Positions 15,127 through 22,129 of a stretch of 22,365 bases of DNA are shown in pieces (the stretch's first letter is position 1; every line of letters begins with the position of its first letter). The notes under the pieces were generated by a model that saw only the letters and a program-made list of their open reading frames with translations, searched no databases and had not been told where the DNA came from. Origin of the DNA: an uncultured Eubacteriales bacterium. GTDB lineage: Bacteria; Bacillota; Clostridia; Oscillospirales; Oscillospiraceae. The position numbers were made by a program, and so were the translations under genes. The stretch spans positions 1-22,365 of the forward strand of contig URAZ01000049.1 of NCBI GenBank assembly GCA_900545925.1, read 5' to 3'.

Positions 15127-15492
15127 TTACTGCACATTCTTTGTCGCAATGATATCAACGCCTGTTCCGGCGGCGTTTGAAAGCAATACATCGCCGATCT
15201 TTACAGGCGCGTGCGCCGTGACCTGACGGAGCGCCACGACGATCTCAAAGATCTTACCTTTCGGGATATCTTGTGCCGTCTTGCAGCTGACGACGGCTGC
15301 GCCGGTCGCGCTGCCAGTCAGACGGACAGTGCTTGTGACGATGCGCGTCGGATTTGTGACTTCTTTTCTCGCGTAATCATGCCCGCGTTTGCAGGTGTAT
15401 CCGGTAACGTCTTTGATCTCACCGTTTTCCAGCGTGACAGTGATCGAACAGCCAAGAGGGCAGCCAATGCAGGTCAGTTCTCGTTTTTCCAT
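15127..15492 (-). CDS. DUF1667 protein with four-cysteine Fe-S-like motif
   Basis: The 121-residue protein has Cys8-x2-Cys11-x3-Cys15-x18-Cys34 followed by KRG, within a TCIGCPLGCSITVTLENGE-type start. This order and spacing resemble the N-terminal [4Fe-4S] domain of molybdopterin oxidoreductases such as formate dehydrogenase, but no cofactor-binding domain follows. The C-terminal half (IPKGKIFEIV, VKIGDVLLSNAAGTGVDIIAT) looks like a small beta-rich domain. It is the last gene of the glycerol operon, 2 bases after the FAD/NAD(P) oxidoreductase gene, the arrangement in which DUF1667 is commonly found. It probably carries electrons for the glycerol-3-phosphate dehydrogenase module; this is inferred. 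The ATG is well placed. Confidence 0.85.
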   Translation of the reverse strand: MEKRELTCIGCPLGCSITVTLENGEIKDVTGYTCKRGHDYARKEVTNPTRIVTSTVRLTGSATGAAVVSCKTAQDIPKGKIFEIVVALRQVTAHAPVKIGDVLLSNAAGTGVDIIATKNVQ

Positions 15493-15494
15493 CG

Positions 15495-16754
15495 TTATGC
15501 CTCCTCTACTGTGATATGAATGCGCGTCAAGCCGGGGTGCGCGTTCAGCATGTCCTTTGTGAGTTTCAGTTCTTCCATCTCACCCGGGGCCATGACGGGC
15601 CGCTTGCGCGAAAGGACTGTATCATCATCCAGAAACAGCTTTACCACGCGCTTTTTCATCACACTGCCTACGCGGAACCGAAGCACCAGATCGTCCGCAA
15701 CCAGTTCCGGATCAATGCTCGCTGGAACGGTGTAGCGGATGCCGCCTTCAAACGTAACGGGGATTTCGTGGCGCTTTGCTGTTTCGCCCTGCGCAAGATA
15801 CCGAACGGCGGCGCGGCCAGCTGCAGCGGCTTCCTCGGAGACGTAGTCAACCAGGTCGTGTACATGCAGCACATTGCCGGCCGCAAAGACACCGGGAATG
15901 CTCGTCTGCAGGCTTTCGTCAACGACAGGGCCGTTTGTGATCGGGGAAATGTCCACGCCCATGCCGCGCGAAAGTTCGTTTTCCGGGATCAGGCCGCAGG
16001 ACAGCAGCAATGTGTCGCAGTCGTAGTGAACCTCCGTGCCGGGGATGGGCTTGCGATCGGGGCCGACCTCCGCGATCGTGATGCCGGAAACACGCTCCTT
16101 GCCCTCAATGTTCACAACGGTGTGGCTAAGCTTGAGCGGAATGTCGAAATCGTTCAGGCACTGGACGATATTACGCTTCAGACCGCCAGAGTAGGGTAGA
16201 AGTTCTGCTACAACCAGTACCTTCGCGCCCTCAAGGGTCATGCGTCGTGCCATGATGAGGCCGATATCACCGCTGCCGAGAATGACGACTCTACGGCCGG
16301 GCATGAAGCCTTCCATGTTGACGAGACGCTGTGCTGTACCAGCTGAGTAAATGCCTGCCGGACGGTAGCCGGGAATATTCAACGCGCCGCGGCTGCGCTC
16401 ACGGCAGCCCATGGTCAGGATGATGGCGCGCGCGTCAATCTCAATTAGTCCTTCTTCACGGTTGACCGCCGTGATATGTTTATCCTTGCTGATGGAAAGC
16501 ACCATCGTATTGAGTTTGTATTCGATTTTGCGTTCAAGCGCCTGTGTGATGTACCGCGCGGCGTATTCCGGGCCGGTCAATTCTTCGCCGAAGGTATGCA
16601 GGCCAAAGCCGTTGTGGATGCACTGGTTCAAAATGCCGCCCAACTGCACATCGCGTTCGAGGATCAGGATGCTCCGGCAGCCAGCGTCATACGCTGCGAT
16701 AGCCGCAGACAGACCGGCGGGGCCGCCGCCGATGATGACAATGTCATAGTTCAT
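15495..16754 (-). CDS. FAD/NAD(P)-dependent oxidoreductase of the glycerol-3-phosphate oxidation module
   Basis: The 419-residue flavoprotein has two Rossmann folds: FAD-binding GGGPAG (9-14) with ILERD at the end of the second strand, and NAD(P)-binding GSGDIG (160-165) with GCRERSRG (117-123) between. PGVFAAGNVLHVHDLVDYVS (287-306) is the third FAD motif. The CxxC redox disulfide of thioredoxin-reductase-like enzymes is absent; a lone Cys45 lies in LGGILNQCIHNGFG. It is likely the pyridine-nucleotide side of a complex with the GlpA-like dehydrogenase and the DUF1667 protein, moving electrons from glycerol-3-phosphate to an electron carrier or NAD(P). Its ATG overlaps the stop of the upstream dehydrogenase gene by 4 bases (ATGA). 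Confidence 0.88.
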   Translation of the reverse strand: MNYDIVIIGGGPAGLSAAIAAYDAGCRSILILERDVQLGGILNQCIHNGFGLHTFGEELTGPEYAARYITQALERKIEYKLNTMVLSISKDKHITAVNREEGLIEIDARAIILTMGCRERSRGALNIPGYRPAGIYSAGTAQRLVNMEGFMPGRRVVILGSGDIGLIMARRMTLEGAKVLVVAELLPYSGGLKRNIVQCLNDFDIPLKLSHTVVNIEGKERVSGITIAEVGPDRKPIPGTEVHYDCDTLLLSCGLIPENELSRGMGVDISPITNGPVVDESLQTSIPGVFAAGNVLHVHDLVDYVSEEAAAAGRAAVRYLAQGETAKRHEIPVTFEGGIRYTVPASIDPELVADDLVLRFRVGSVMKKRVVKLFLDDDTVLSRKRPVMAPGEMEELKLTKDMLNAHPGLTRIHITVEEA

Positions 16755-18205
16755 TTGTCCTGCACCTCCTCAAGTTTGTCTTTATTTGTTCCGACAATCA
16801 GCCGGGATGCACCGCCGCATTTAGTAATTTCACTCTGATCAACGTGAAGTTCTCGCGCCAGAATTTCCATCACACGCGGGCTGCAGAAGCCAGCCTGACA
16901 GCGGCCCATGCCTGCGCGGGTACGGCGCTTGACGCCGTCAAGACTCTTTGCACCGAGCGGCCGGCGGATCGCATCAAGAATTTCCCCCTCCGTGACCTGC
17001 TCACAGCGGCAGATGATCTGGCCGTAGGCGGGCTTTTCGCGGATGAGGTTCTGATACTCCTCTTTGGAAAGCGTCTTCGGGTCAAGTACGCCTTTGCGTG
17101 TGGCGATAAAGTGTTCCTTTTCCCGCAGGTCCATCAGATCGCGCATCAACTCCGACACATGCAGGCCGATGGCGGGGGAGGAGGTCAGGCCGGGCGATTC
17201 GATGCCCGCGCAGTCGATGAACTGCTGTGCGCCTTCGGCCTCGCCGATAACAAATTCGTGATGATCCTCATGCGCGCGCAGACCTGCAAAGCTTGTGATG
17301 GTCTGACGGATGGGAAGGTTTTCGACCGTCGCGCCCGCCTTTTCAATCAGATCGTTCAGACCCTCTGCAGTGGTGTTCGTGCCTTCACGGTCTTCAATGT
17401 CGATGGCTGTCGGACCGACGATGGTGTTTCCGTGGACGGTCGGGCTGACCAGAACTCCCTTGCCGAGTTTACCAGGCAGCTGAAAGATGGTATGCGAGAC
17501 AAAACCGCCGGTGCTCTTGTCCAAAAGACAGTAATCACCGCGCCGCGGCGTGATGTGCAGCTTGCGAGTCGAAACCATGTTGTGCAGCACGTCCGAATAG
17601 ACGCCTGCGGCATTGATGACATAGCGCGTTTCAAAATCGCCGTGGTTGGTATGAATGGTCCAATAGCCGTCATTCCAAGCAAAGCCGGTGACTTCAGTAT
17701 TGAACTGGAATTCCACGCCGTTGTCAAAGGCGTTTTCTGCCAGTGCTATGGTTAGATTGAACGGGCAGACAATGCCGCCGGTTGGTGCCCAGAGTGCGGC
17801 GACGGCGTTTTTCGATACGTTTGGTTCCAGTTCGTGCAGGCGCTTTGCGTCTACGATCTCCAGTCCTTTGACGCCGTTTTTTACGCCGTTTTCATATAGC
17901 GCATGCAGCTTTGGCAGATCTTCCTCAGACATACATACAACGAGCGAGCCGTTCGTTTTGAATGCAAAATCAAGATCCTTCGCAAGCTGCGGCATCATGA
18001 GATTGCCTTCAAGATTCATTTTTGCCATTAGACTTCCGTGCGCGGCGTCGAACCCGGCGTGGACAATGGCGCTGTTGGCTTTGGAGGTGCCGCAGCACAC
18101 GTCCTCCGCCTTTTCCAACACCAGCATCTTGCCCTCATAACGGGACAGATACCGCGCGACCGCGCAGCCGGTAACGCCTGCGCCGATGATAATAATATCG
18201 TACAA
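16751..18205 (-). CDS. GlpA/GlpO-like FAD-dependent glycerol-3-phosphate dehydrogenase with BFD-type Fe-S domain
   Basis: The 484-residue protein has an N-terminal DAO-fold FAD site (GAGVTG at 8-13, KANSAIVHAGF at 42-52) and a C-terminal BFD-like domain with Cys399-x-Cys401 and Cys436-x4-Cys441, as in anaerobic GlpA. It should oxidise sn-glycerol-3-phosphate to dihydroxyacetone phosphate. An in-frame ATG at 18229 is rejected: AAGGAGGA lies between it and a TTG at 18205, 7 bases before that TTG, and the TTG start places the Rossmann motif at the usual distance from the N terminus. There is no membrane anchor. Related L-2-hydroxyglutarate or other DAO dehydrogenases have similar folds, but the glpK-glpF context favours glycerol-3-phosphate. 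Confidence 0.88.
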   Translation of the reverse strand: MYDIIIIGAGVTGCAVARYLSRYEGKMLVLEKAEDVCCGTSKANSAIVHAGFDAAHGSLMAKMNLEGNLMMPQLAKDLDFAFKTNGSLVVCMSEEDLPKLHALYENGVKNGVKGLEIVDAKRLHELEPNVSKNAVAALWAPTGGIVCPFNLTIALAENAFDNGVEFQFNTEVTGFAWNDGYWTIHTNHGDFETRYVINAAGVYSDVLHNMVSTRKLHITPRRGDYCLLDKSTGGFVSHTIFQLPGKLGKGVLVSPTVHGNTIVGPTAIDIEDREGTNTTAEGLNDLIEKAGATVENLPIRQTITSFAGLRAHEDHHEFVIGEAEGAQQFIDCAGIESPGLTSSPAIGLHVSELMRDLMDLREKEHFIATRKGVLDPKTLSKEEYQNLIREKPAYGQIICRCEQVTEGEILDAIRRPLGAKSLDGVKRRTRAGMGRCQAGFCSPRVMEILARELHVDQSEITKCGGASRLIVGTNKDKLEEVQDK

Positions 18206-18236
18206 AAAGATTCCTCCTTCATCTGCCAAAGAAAGC

Positions 18237-18281
18237 CGGGCAGCCCAAATAAGCCTTCCGGTGGGAGGGTTGGACTGCCCG
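18237..18281. terminator. Intercistronic hairpin between glpF and the dehydrogenase gene
   Basis: CGGGCAG-C-CCAA (18237-18248) pairs with TTGG-A-CTGCCCG (18270-18281), with one mismatch, and the loop contains a further CCTTCC/GGGAGG stem. No T-run follows on the minus strand, so it is more likely an RNA-processing or mRNA-stabilising element than a terminator. Confidence 0.45.
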
Positions 18282-18317
18282 ACACATTCACTTAGAGCAG
18301 AGTGTATTCAGATGTGC

Positions 18318-19034
18318 TTACCAGGGGATGACGTTGTAGAGCAGGACAGCGACAATACCGCCGATGATGGGCCCAAAGATGGGGACGATCAGACCGTATT
18401 TGAAGTTGCTGGAGCCCTTACCCTTGATGGGGAGAATGGCGTGCGCAATACGCGGACCGAGGTCACGTGCCGGGTTCAGCGCATAGCCGGTCAGACCGCC
18501 AAGGGACATACCGATCGAGACGATGATGCCGAAGACCAGCAGCTTGCCGACGCCGGCAGCCAGCTGCGGGACCTGGTTCAGACCGCAGATCGCGAAAACC
18601 AGAACGAAGGTCGCGATGGCTTCCTGCACGATGTTGCGGCCGGTGTTGGGGATGGACGGGCCGGTGGAGAACACGCCAAGCTTGGTGCCGGGGTCTTCCG
18701 TCGCGTCAAAGTGATCTTTGAAGAGGATGTAGACCAGAACGCCGCCGACGACACCGCCGAGGATCTGCGCGATGACATAGCCGGGAACCAGCGCCCAGTC
18801 GAACATGCCGCCGACTGCCAGCGCGATGGTCAGCGCAGGGTTGAAGCTTGCACCAGAGGCTTCGCCGAAGATGAACGCGGGAACCATGACCGCAAGGCCC
18901 CATGCAATGGTAATCTGAATGGAGCCAGCGCCCTTCATGCCGGACTTGTTGAGGGTTACGTTTGCAACGACGCCGTCACCGAGCAGAATCAGCATCATCG
19001 TGCCAAGGAACTCACATAAGTACTTTAAGAACAT
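18318..19034 (-). CDS. glpF: Glycerol uptake facilitator (aquaglyceroporin)
   Basis: This 238-residue MIP-family channel has both pore motifs: SFNPALT (NPA at 65-67) and YALNPARDLGPR (NPA at 187-189). The Asp191 after the second NPA-Arg is the residue that separates glycerol facilitators from water-only aquaporins. Six membrane spans are visible. It lets glycerol diffuse into the cell, where GlpK traps it as glycerol-3-phosphate. A GGGAGGAG site precedes the ATG. It lies 66 bases after glpK and is followed by the dehydrogenase genes, so uptake, phosphorylation and oxidation share one operon. Confidence 0.95.
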   Translation of the reverse strand: MFLKYLCEFLGTMMLILLGDGVVANVTLNKSGMKGAGSIQITIAWGLAVMVPAFIFGEASGASFNPALTIALAVGGMFDWALVPGYVIAQILGGVVGGVLVYILFKDHFDATEDPGTKLGVFSTGPSIPNTGRNIVQEAIATFVLVFAICGLNQVPQLAAGVGKLLVFGIIVSIGMSLGGLTGYALNPARDLGPRIAHAILPIKGKGSSNFKYGLIVPIFGPIIGGIVAVLLYNVIPW

Positions 19035-19100
19035 GAATACTCCTCCCTGTCATACATCAATATTTGATTGTTTTCCGTTTCTTCTCCTAATAATCGATTT

Positions 19101-20597
19101 TTATTCGTCCTTCGCCCAGCCGTAGGAGCATTTGACAGCCTTGTTCCAGCCCTTAACCTTGGTTGCACGCTCTTCTGCTGTGATCTCCGGATGGAATACA
19201 CGGTCAATGGCGCGGTTGCGGACGACGTCTTCCTTGCTGGCCCAGTAGCCGACGGCAAGACCTGCCAGATATGCAGCGCCCATCGCGGTCGTCTCAACAC
19301 AGGTCGGACGCTGAACCGGAGCACCGGAAATATCGGACTGCATCTGCATCAGCAGATTGTTGGCAGAAGCACCGCCGTCAACGTTCAGCGCGGCCAGCTT
19401 GATGCCAGAATCGGCCTGCATGGCGACGAGAATGTCGTTGACCTGATAGGCGAGCGACTCCATTGTCGCGCGGATGATGTGGTTCTTATTGACGCCGCGG
19501 GTGATGCCGACGATGGTGCCGCGTGCGTATTGATCCCAGTGCGGTGCGCCGAGGCCGGTGAATGCCGGGACGACATAGCAGCCGTTGGTGTCTTTGACCT
19601 TGCTGGCATAGTATTCGGAGTCAGGCGCGGATTCGATGATCTTTAACTCGTCGCGCAGCCACTGGATGGCGGCGCCTGCAACGAAGACGGAGCCTTCGAG
19701 TGCATATTCGACCTTGCCGTTCAGACCCCACGCGATGGTGGTGACGAGGCCGTTCTTGGAAAAGACAGGCTTTTCGCCGGTGTTCATCAGCAGGAATGCG
19801 CCGGTACCGTAGGTGTTCTTGGCTTCGCCGGGATGGTAGCAAGCCTGACCGAACAGAGCCGACTGCTGGTCGCCCGCAGCACCCGCAATCTTGATCGGGC
19901 CGCCGAGCAGCGCCGGATCCGTCTCGCCATAGATGCAGCTGGATGGCATCGGAGTCGGGAGCATACATCTGGGGATGTTCAGTTCTTTCAGGATTTCATC
20001 ATCCCACTGCAACGTGTTGATGTTGAAGAGCATTGTGCGGGAGGCGTTGGAATAGTCGGTGACATGTACCTTGCCGCCCGTCAGCTTCCAGATGAGCCAC
20101 GTTTCGACTGTGCCGAACAGCAGCTCGCCGCGCTCTGCGCGCTCGCGTGCGCCGGGGACGTTTTCAAGCAGCCAGTGTACCTTCGTGCCGGAGAAATAGG
20201 CGTCAATGACGAGGCCGGTCTTGGCCCGGAAGCTGTCCGTCAGGCCCTTGGCCTTCAGGCTGTCGCAGTATTCGCTCGTGCGGCGGCACTGCCAGACGAT
20301 AGCGTGGTGAATGGGCTCGCCTGTGACCTTATCCCAGACGATGGCGGTTTCGCGCTGGTTGGTGATGCCGATGGCCGCGATGTCGGCGGCAGTTGCGCCG
20401 ATCTTCTGCATGGCCTCGACGGCTACGCCAAGCTGCGTAGCCCAGATCTCATTTGCGTCGTGCTCGACCCAGCCGGGCTTCGGAAAGTATTGGGGGAATT
20501 CGCGCTGCGAGACGCTGCACATTTCGCCGCTCTCATTGAAGAGAATGCAGCGATTGGAAGTCGTGCCGGCGTCCAGGGCCATGATGTATTTTGCCAT
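19101..20597 (-). CDS. glpK: Glycerol kinase
   Basis: This 498-residue FGGY-family enzyme makes sn-glycerol-3-phosphate from glycerol and ATP. Motifs are DAGTTSNR (9-16), GITNQRETAIVWD (77-89), VWQCRRT (101-107), the AGAAGDQQSALFGQ block with its catalytic Asp, and GTGAFLLMN. In many low-GC Gram-positive GlpK proteins a His just before the AG-AGDQQ block is phosphorylated by the PTS protein HPr to activate the enzyme. Here that segment reads IYGETDPALLGGPIKI with no His, so this control is probably absent. AAGGAGG lies 8 bases before the ATG. It is the first gene of the glycerol operon, with a promoter at 20666-20694 and a 222-base gap to the tetR gene. Confidence 0.97.
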   Translation of the reverse strand: MAKYIMALDAGTTSNRCILFNESGEMCSVSQREFPQYFPKPGWVEHDANEIWATQLGVAVEAMQKIGATAADIAAIGITNQRETAIVWDKVTGEPIHHAIVWQCRRTSEYCDSLKAKGLTDSFRAKTGLVIDAYFSGTKVHWLLENVPGARERAERGELLFGTVETWLIWKLTGGKVHVTDYSNASRTMLFNINTLQWDDEILKELNIPRCMLPTPMPSSCIYGETDPALLGGPIKIAGAAGDQQSALFGQACYHPGEAKNTYGTGAFLLMNTGEKPVFSKNGLVTTIAWGLNGKVEYALEGSVFVAGAAIQWLRDELKIIESAPDSEYYASKVKDTNGCYVVPAFTGLGAPHWDQYARGTIVGITRGVNKNHIIRATMESLAYQVNDILVAMQADSGIKLAALNVDGGASANNLLMQMQSDISGAPVQRPTCVETTAMGAAYLAGLAVGYWASKEDVVRNRAIDRVFHPEITAEERATKVKGWNKAVKCSYGWAKDE

Positions 20598-20665
20598 GAA
20601 TACGTCCTCCTTATCTTTCTTGCAGATTAAAATGAATCACTCTATGGTGGTATCTTCTAATTGTC

Positions 20666-20694
20666 AGTATACAGGAAACCTGTGCCGCTGTCAT
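20666..20694 (-). promoter_or_regulatory. Promoter of the glpK operon, overlapped by a dyad
   Basis: On the minus strand ATGACA (20694-20689), a 17-base spacer and TATACT (20671-20666) form a good sigma-70 promoter. The spacer contains a perfect ACAGG-AAA-CCTGT palindrome (20671-20683), and CTAAT/ATTAG arms (20657-20661 with 20693-20697) share exactly the same centre at 20677, which marks a likely operator over the promoter. The 60-base leader shows no terminator. Confidence 0.65.
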
Positions 20695-20819
20695 TAGACA
20701 AGCTTGGAATAATGTCAAAATCAACAAAAAATAAAATTTTATCGATTGATTTATAGCGGATATGCACACAACATTCTATGCGCAAAGCCAGAGAATAGAA
20801 GGGCTTCAAAAATAAAGAA

Positions 20820-21341
20820 TCAAATCTGCTGCACGGTCAGGAACAGCGCCTGAAGCTGGTTCATAAACGCTTCCACGTCGAGCGGCGTCCGCCGAGCGAC
20901 GAGACTGTCGACGGTGCAGAACGCGGCCTGACAGAGCATATCCAACGCGAGGGAGTGCGTCGCGCTGTCTACCGCGTCCGGATCCGGCAAGAGCCGGGCA
21001 AGCTGCGGACGAATGATTCTTTCTGTAATCCGATACATCGTATCCTGACCAAGTGCCTGCGAGATTTTGCGCATCAGCTGTTGCTTTTCCCGCAGGAGTG
21101 TCAGTGCTTGCAAGCACCATTCGCCGGGGGCCTGTGCGTCGTCAAACTGAAGCGGTGTGCATACTTCTGTCTCCACGATCCATTCCAGCACGTTATAGAT
21201 ATCCTGATAGTGATAATAGAAACTCTGCCGTTTCATCTGTGTCTGCTCCATCACACTCTGCACGGTGATCTTGCAGACCGGCTTTGTTTGCAGCATCTGC
21301 TCAACAGCCTCGGCAATTCTGCCCTTCGTATCGCTGCACAT
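20820..21341 (-). CDS. TetR-family regulator of the glycerol locus (DhaS-like)
   Basis: The 173-residue protein has an N-terminal TetR helix-turn-helix (about 9-48) ending in the recognition segment MKRQSFYYHYQDIYNVLEW. The FYYHYxDIYxLLxWI-type sequence recalls the DhaS subgroup, which regulates dihydroxyacetone kinase genes. The C-terminal part has no obvious ligand motif. It lies 12 bases after glpP, with its AGGAGG site overlapping the glpP stop codon, so both are one transcript. Dihydroxyacetone or its phosphate is a plausible effector given the neighbours, but this is inference. A candidate operator is the dyad over the glpK promoter. Confidence 0.8.
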   Translation of the reverse strand: MCSDTKGRIAEAVEQMLQTKPVCKITVQSVMEQTQMKRQSFYYHYQDIYNVLEWIVETEVCTPLQFDDAQAPGEWCLQALTLLREKQQLMRKISQALGQDTMYRITERIIRPQLARLLPDPDAVDSATHSLALDMLCQAAFCTVDSLVARRTPLDVEAFMNQLQALFLTVQQI

Positions 21342-21353
21342 GCCGCAATCCTC

Positions 21354-21917
21354 CTACATCTCCCAGACGGCGGGAGCCGTACTGGAAATGGCGAGTGCGC
21401 CTGCTTCGAGCGCCTGCATGACCTCTTTTTTTTCTGTGATAAGTCCACCAGTCAAAATAGGCAGCCCGGTCATCTGCCGCACCTTACGCAGCATCGACGG
21501 CATCAGGCCAGGCAGAATATCAATAGCGTCCGGTTTGAGATTCTTTGCGCTTAATGCCGAGTCAAGCGCCATAGAGTCGATTAGAAATACGCGTAAGATT
21601 GCAATCATATTCAATTCCCTTGCGCGTTGGATCATATTTGCACGAGTGGAAATTATACCGTCCGCCAGCGTGCTGTGGCGAAGAAAATCAACGGAAATCT
21701 CCTTCGTTGCCAGACCGCTGATCAAATCGGCGTGTACAATGGCAATCTTTCCAACGTCTTTGATCTGATGAACGATTTCAGGAATATTGCAAATGTCGCC
21801 GTAAAGCACGAAAACGGTCTGGATATCGGTGCGCAGGCACTGCGCTAGTCCTTCATCATCACGGACGGCGGCAATGATGGGGTTGCGCTGCAGGGCTTCA
21901 TAAAGTCGTTGTTCCAA
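21354..21917 (-). CDS. glpP: Glycerol-3-phosphate-responsive antiterminator
   Basis: The 187-residue protein carries the GlpP family blocks VFVLYGDI (35-42), IVHADLISGL (60-69), DGIISTR (86-92), DILPGLMP (133-140) and TGGLI (156-160) on a TIM-barrel-like scaffold. GlpP binds nascent leader RNA in the presence of glycerol-3-phosphate and lets transcription pass a leader terminator, as known from Bacillus subtilis glpD. The start is a TTG at 21917 with a GGCGG-type site about 8 bases upstream; no suitable ATG is nearby. Its own leader contains such a terminator (21962-22013), which suggests autoregulation. It is first in an operon with the tetR gene and lies directly upstream of glpK. Confidence 0.93.
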   Translation of the reverse strand: MEQRLYEALQRNPIIAAVRDDEGLAQCLRTDIQTVFVLYGDICNIPEIVHQIKDVGKIAIVHADLISGLATKEISVDFLRHSTLADGIISTRANMIQRARELNMIAILRVFLIDSMALDSALSAKNLKPDAIDILPGLMPSMLRKVRQMTGLPILTGGLITEKKEVMQALEAGALAISSTAPAVWEM

Positions 21918-21961
21918 ATTCTATTCCGCCTCTCTCCAAATTCTGGCTTTCAGTCAGATGC

Positions 21962-22044
21962 AAAAAGAGCATAGCAAACAGACGGCACGATTAGTCCGCT
22001 TGTCCCCATGCTCAATACTCCGGGCGTTTTCAGTTGTTAGTATT
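21962..22044 (-). promoter_or_regulatory. glpP leader with intrinsic terminator, candidate GlpP target
   Basis: In minus-strand RNA a first hairpin, AATACT/AGTATT (22044-22039 with 22019-22014), is followed immediately by a long stem, GAGCAT-5-CAAGCGGAC-10-GTCTGTTTG-2-ATGCTC (22013 to 21967; nine-pair upper stem with two G-U), and a run of five U (21966-21962). This is a complete leader terminator about 45 bases before the glpP start codon. It fits the mode of action of the very protein encoded downstream. Which part GlpP binds cannot be told. Confidence 0.7.
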
Positions 22045-22058
22045 CCCTTACATTCGAC

Positions 22059-22087
22059 AGTATAGCACAACTGTCAAAAGAAATCAA
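22059..22087 (-). promoter_or_regulatory. Promoter of the glpP-tetR operon
   Basis: On the minus strand TTGATT (22087-22082), a 17-base spacer and TATACT (22064-22059) with an extended -10 TG are found. The start would be near 22052, giving a 135-base leader. A GACAGT-N8-ACTGTC dyad (22056-22075) overlaps the -10. Confidence 0.75.
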
Positions 22088-22102
22088 GGAAAAGTACACG
22101 CA

Positions 22103-22129
22103 TTTGTTAAAACTGTCAGTTTCAACAAA
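22103..22129. promoter_or_regulatory. 27-bp palindrome upstream of the glpP promoter
   Basis: TTTGTT-A-AAACTG-T-CAGTTT-C-AACAAA is symmetric over 13-base arms with one mismatch pair. It lies 16 bases upstream of the glpP -35, and its AACTGTCA core repeats the right half of the dyad on the -10, 42 bp away. It is a candidate operator, for example for the TetR-family protein, or a hairpin of an outgoing plus-strand transcript. Confidence 0.4.

Noticed and set aside
15035..15226. Plus-strand 63-residue frame starting near MSIPANHV
   Set aside because: It runs from repeat B into the antisense of DUF1667. The corresponding frame in copy A stops after 8 codons; kept only as a weak finding.
16844..17755. 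Plus-strand 303-residue frame
   Set aside because: It is antisense to the FAD dehydrogenase gene and has no recognisable protein features.
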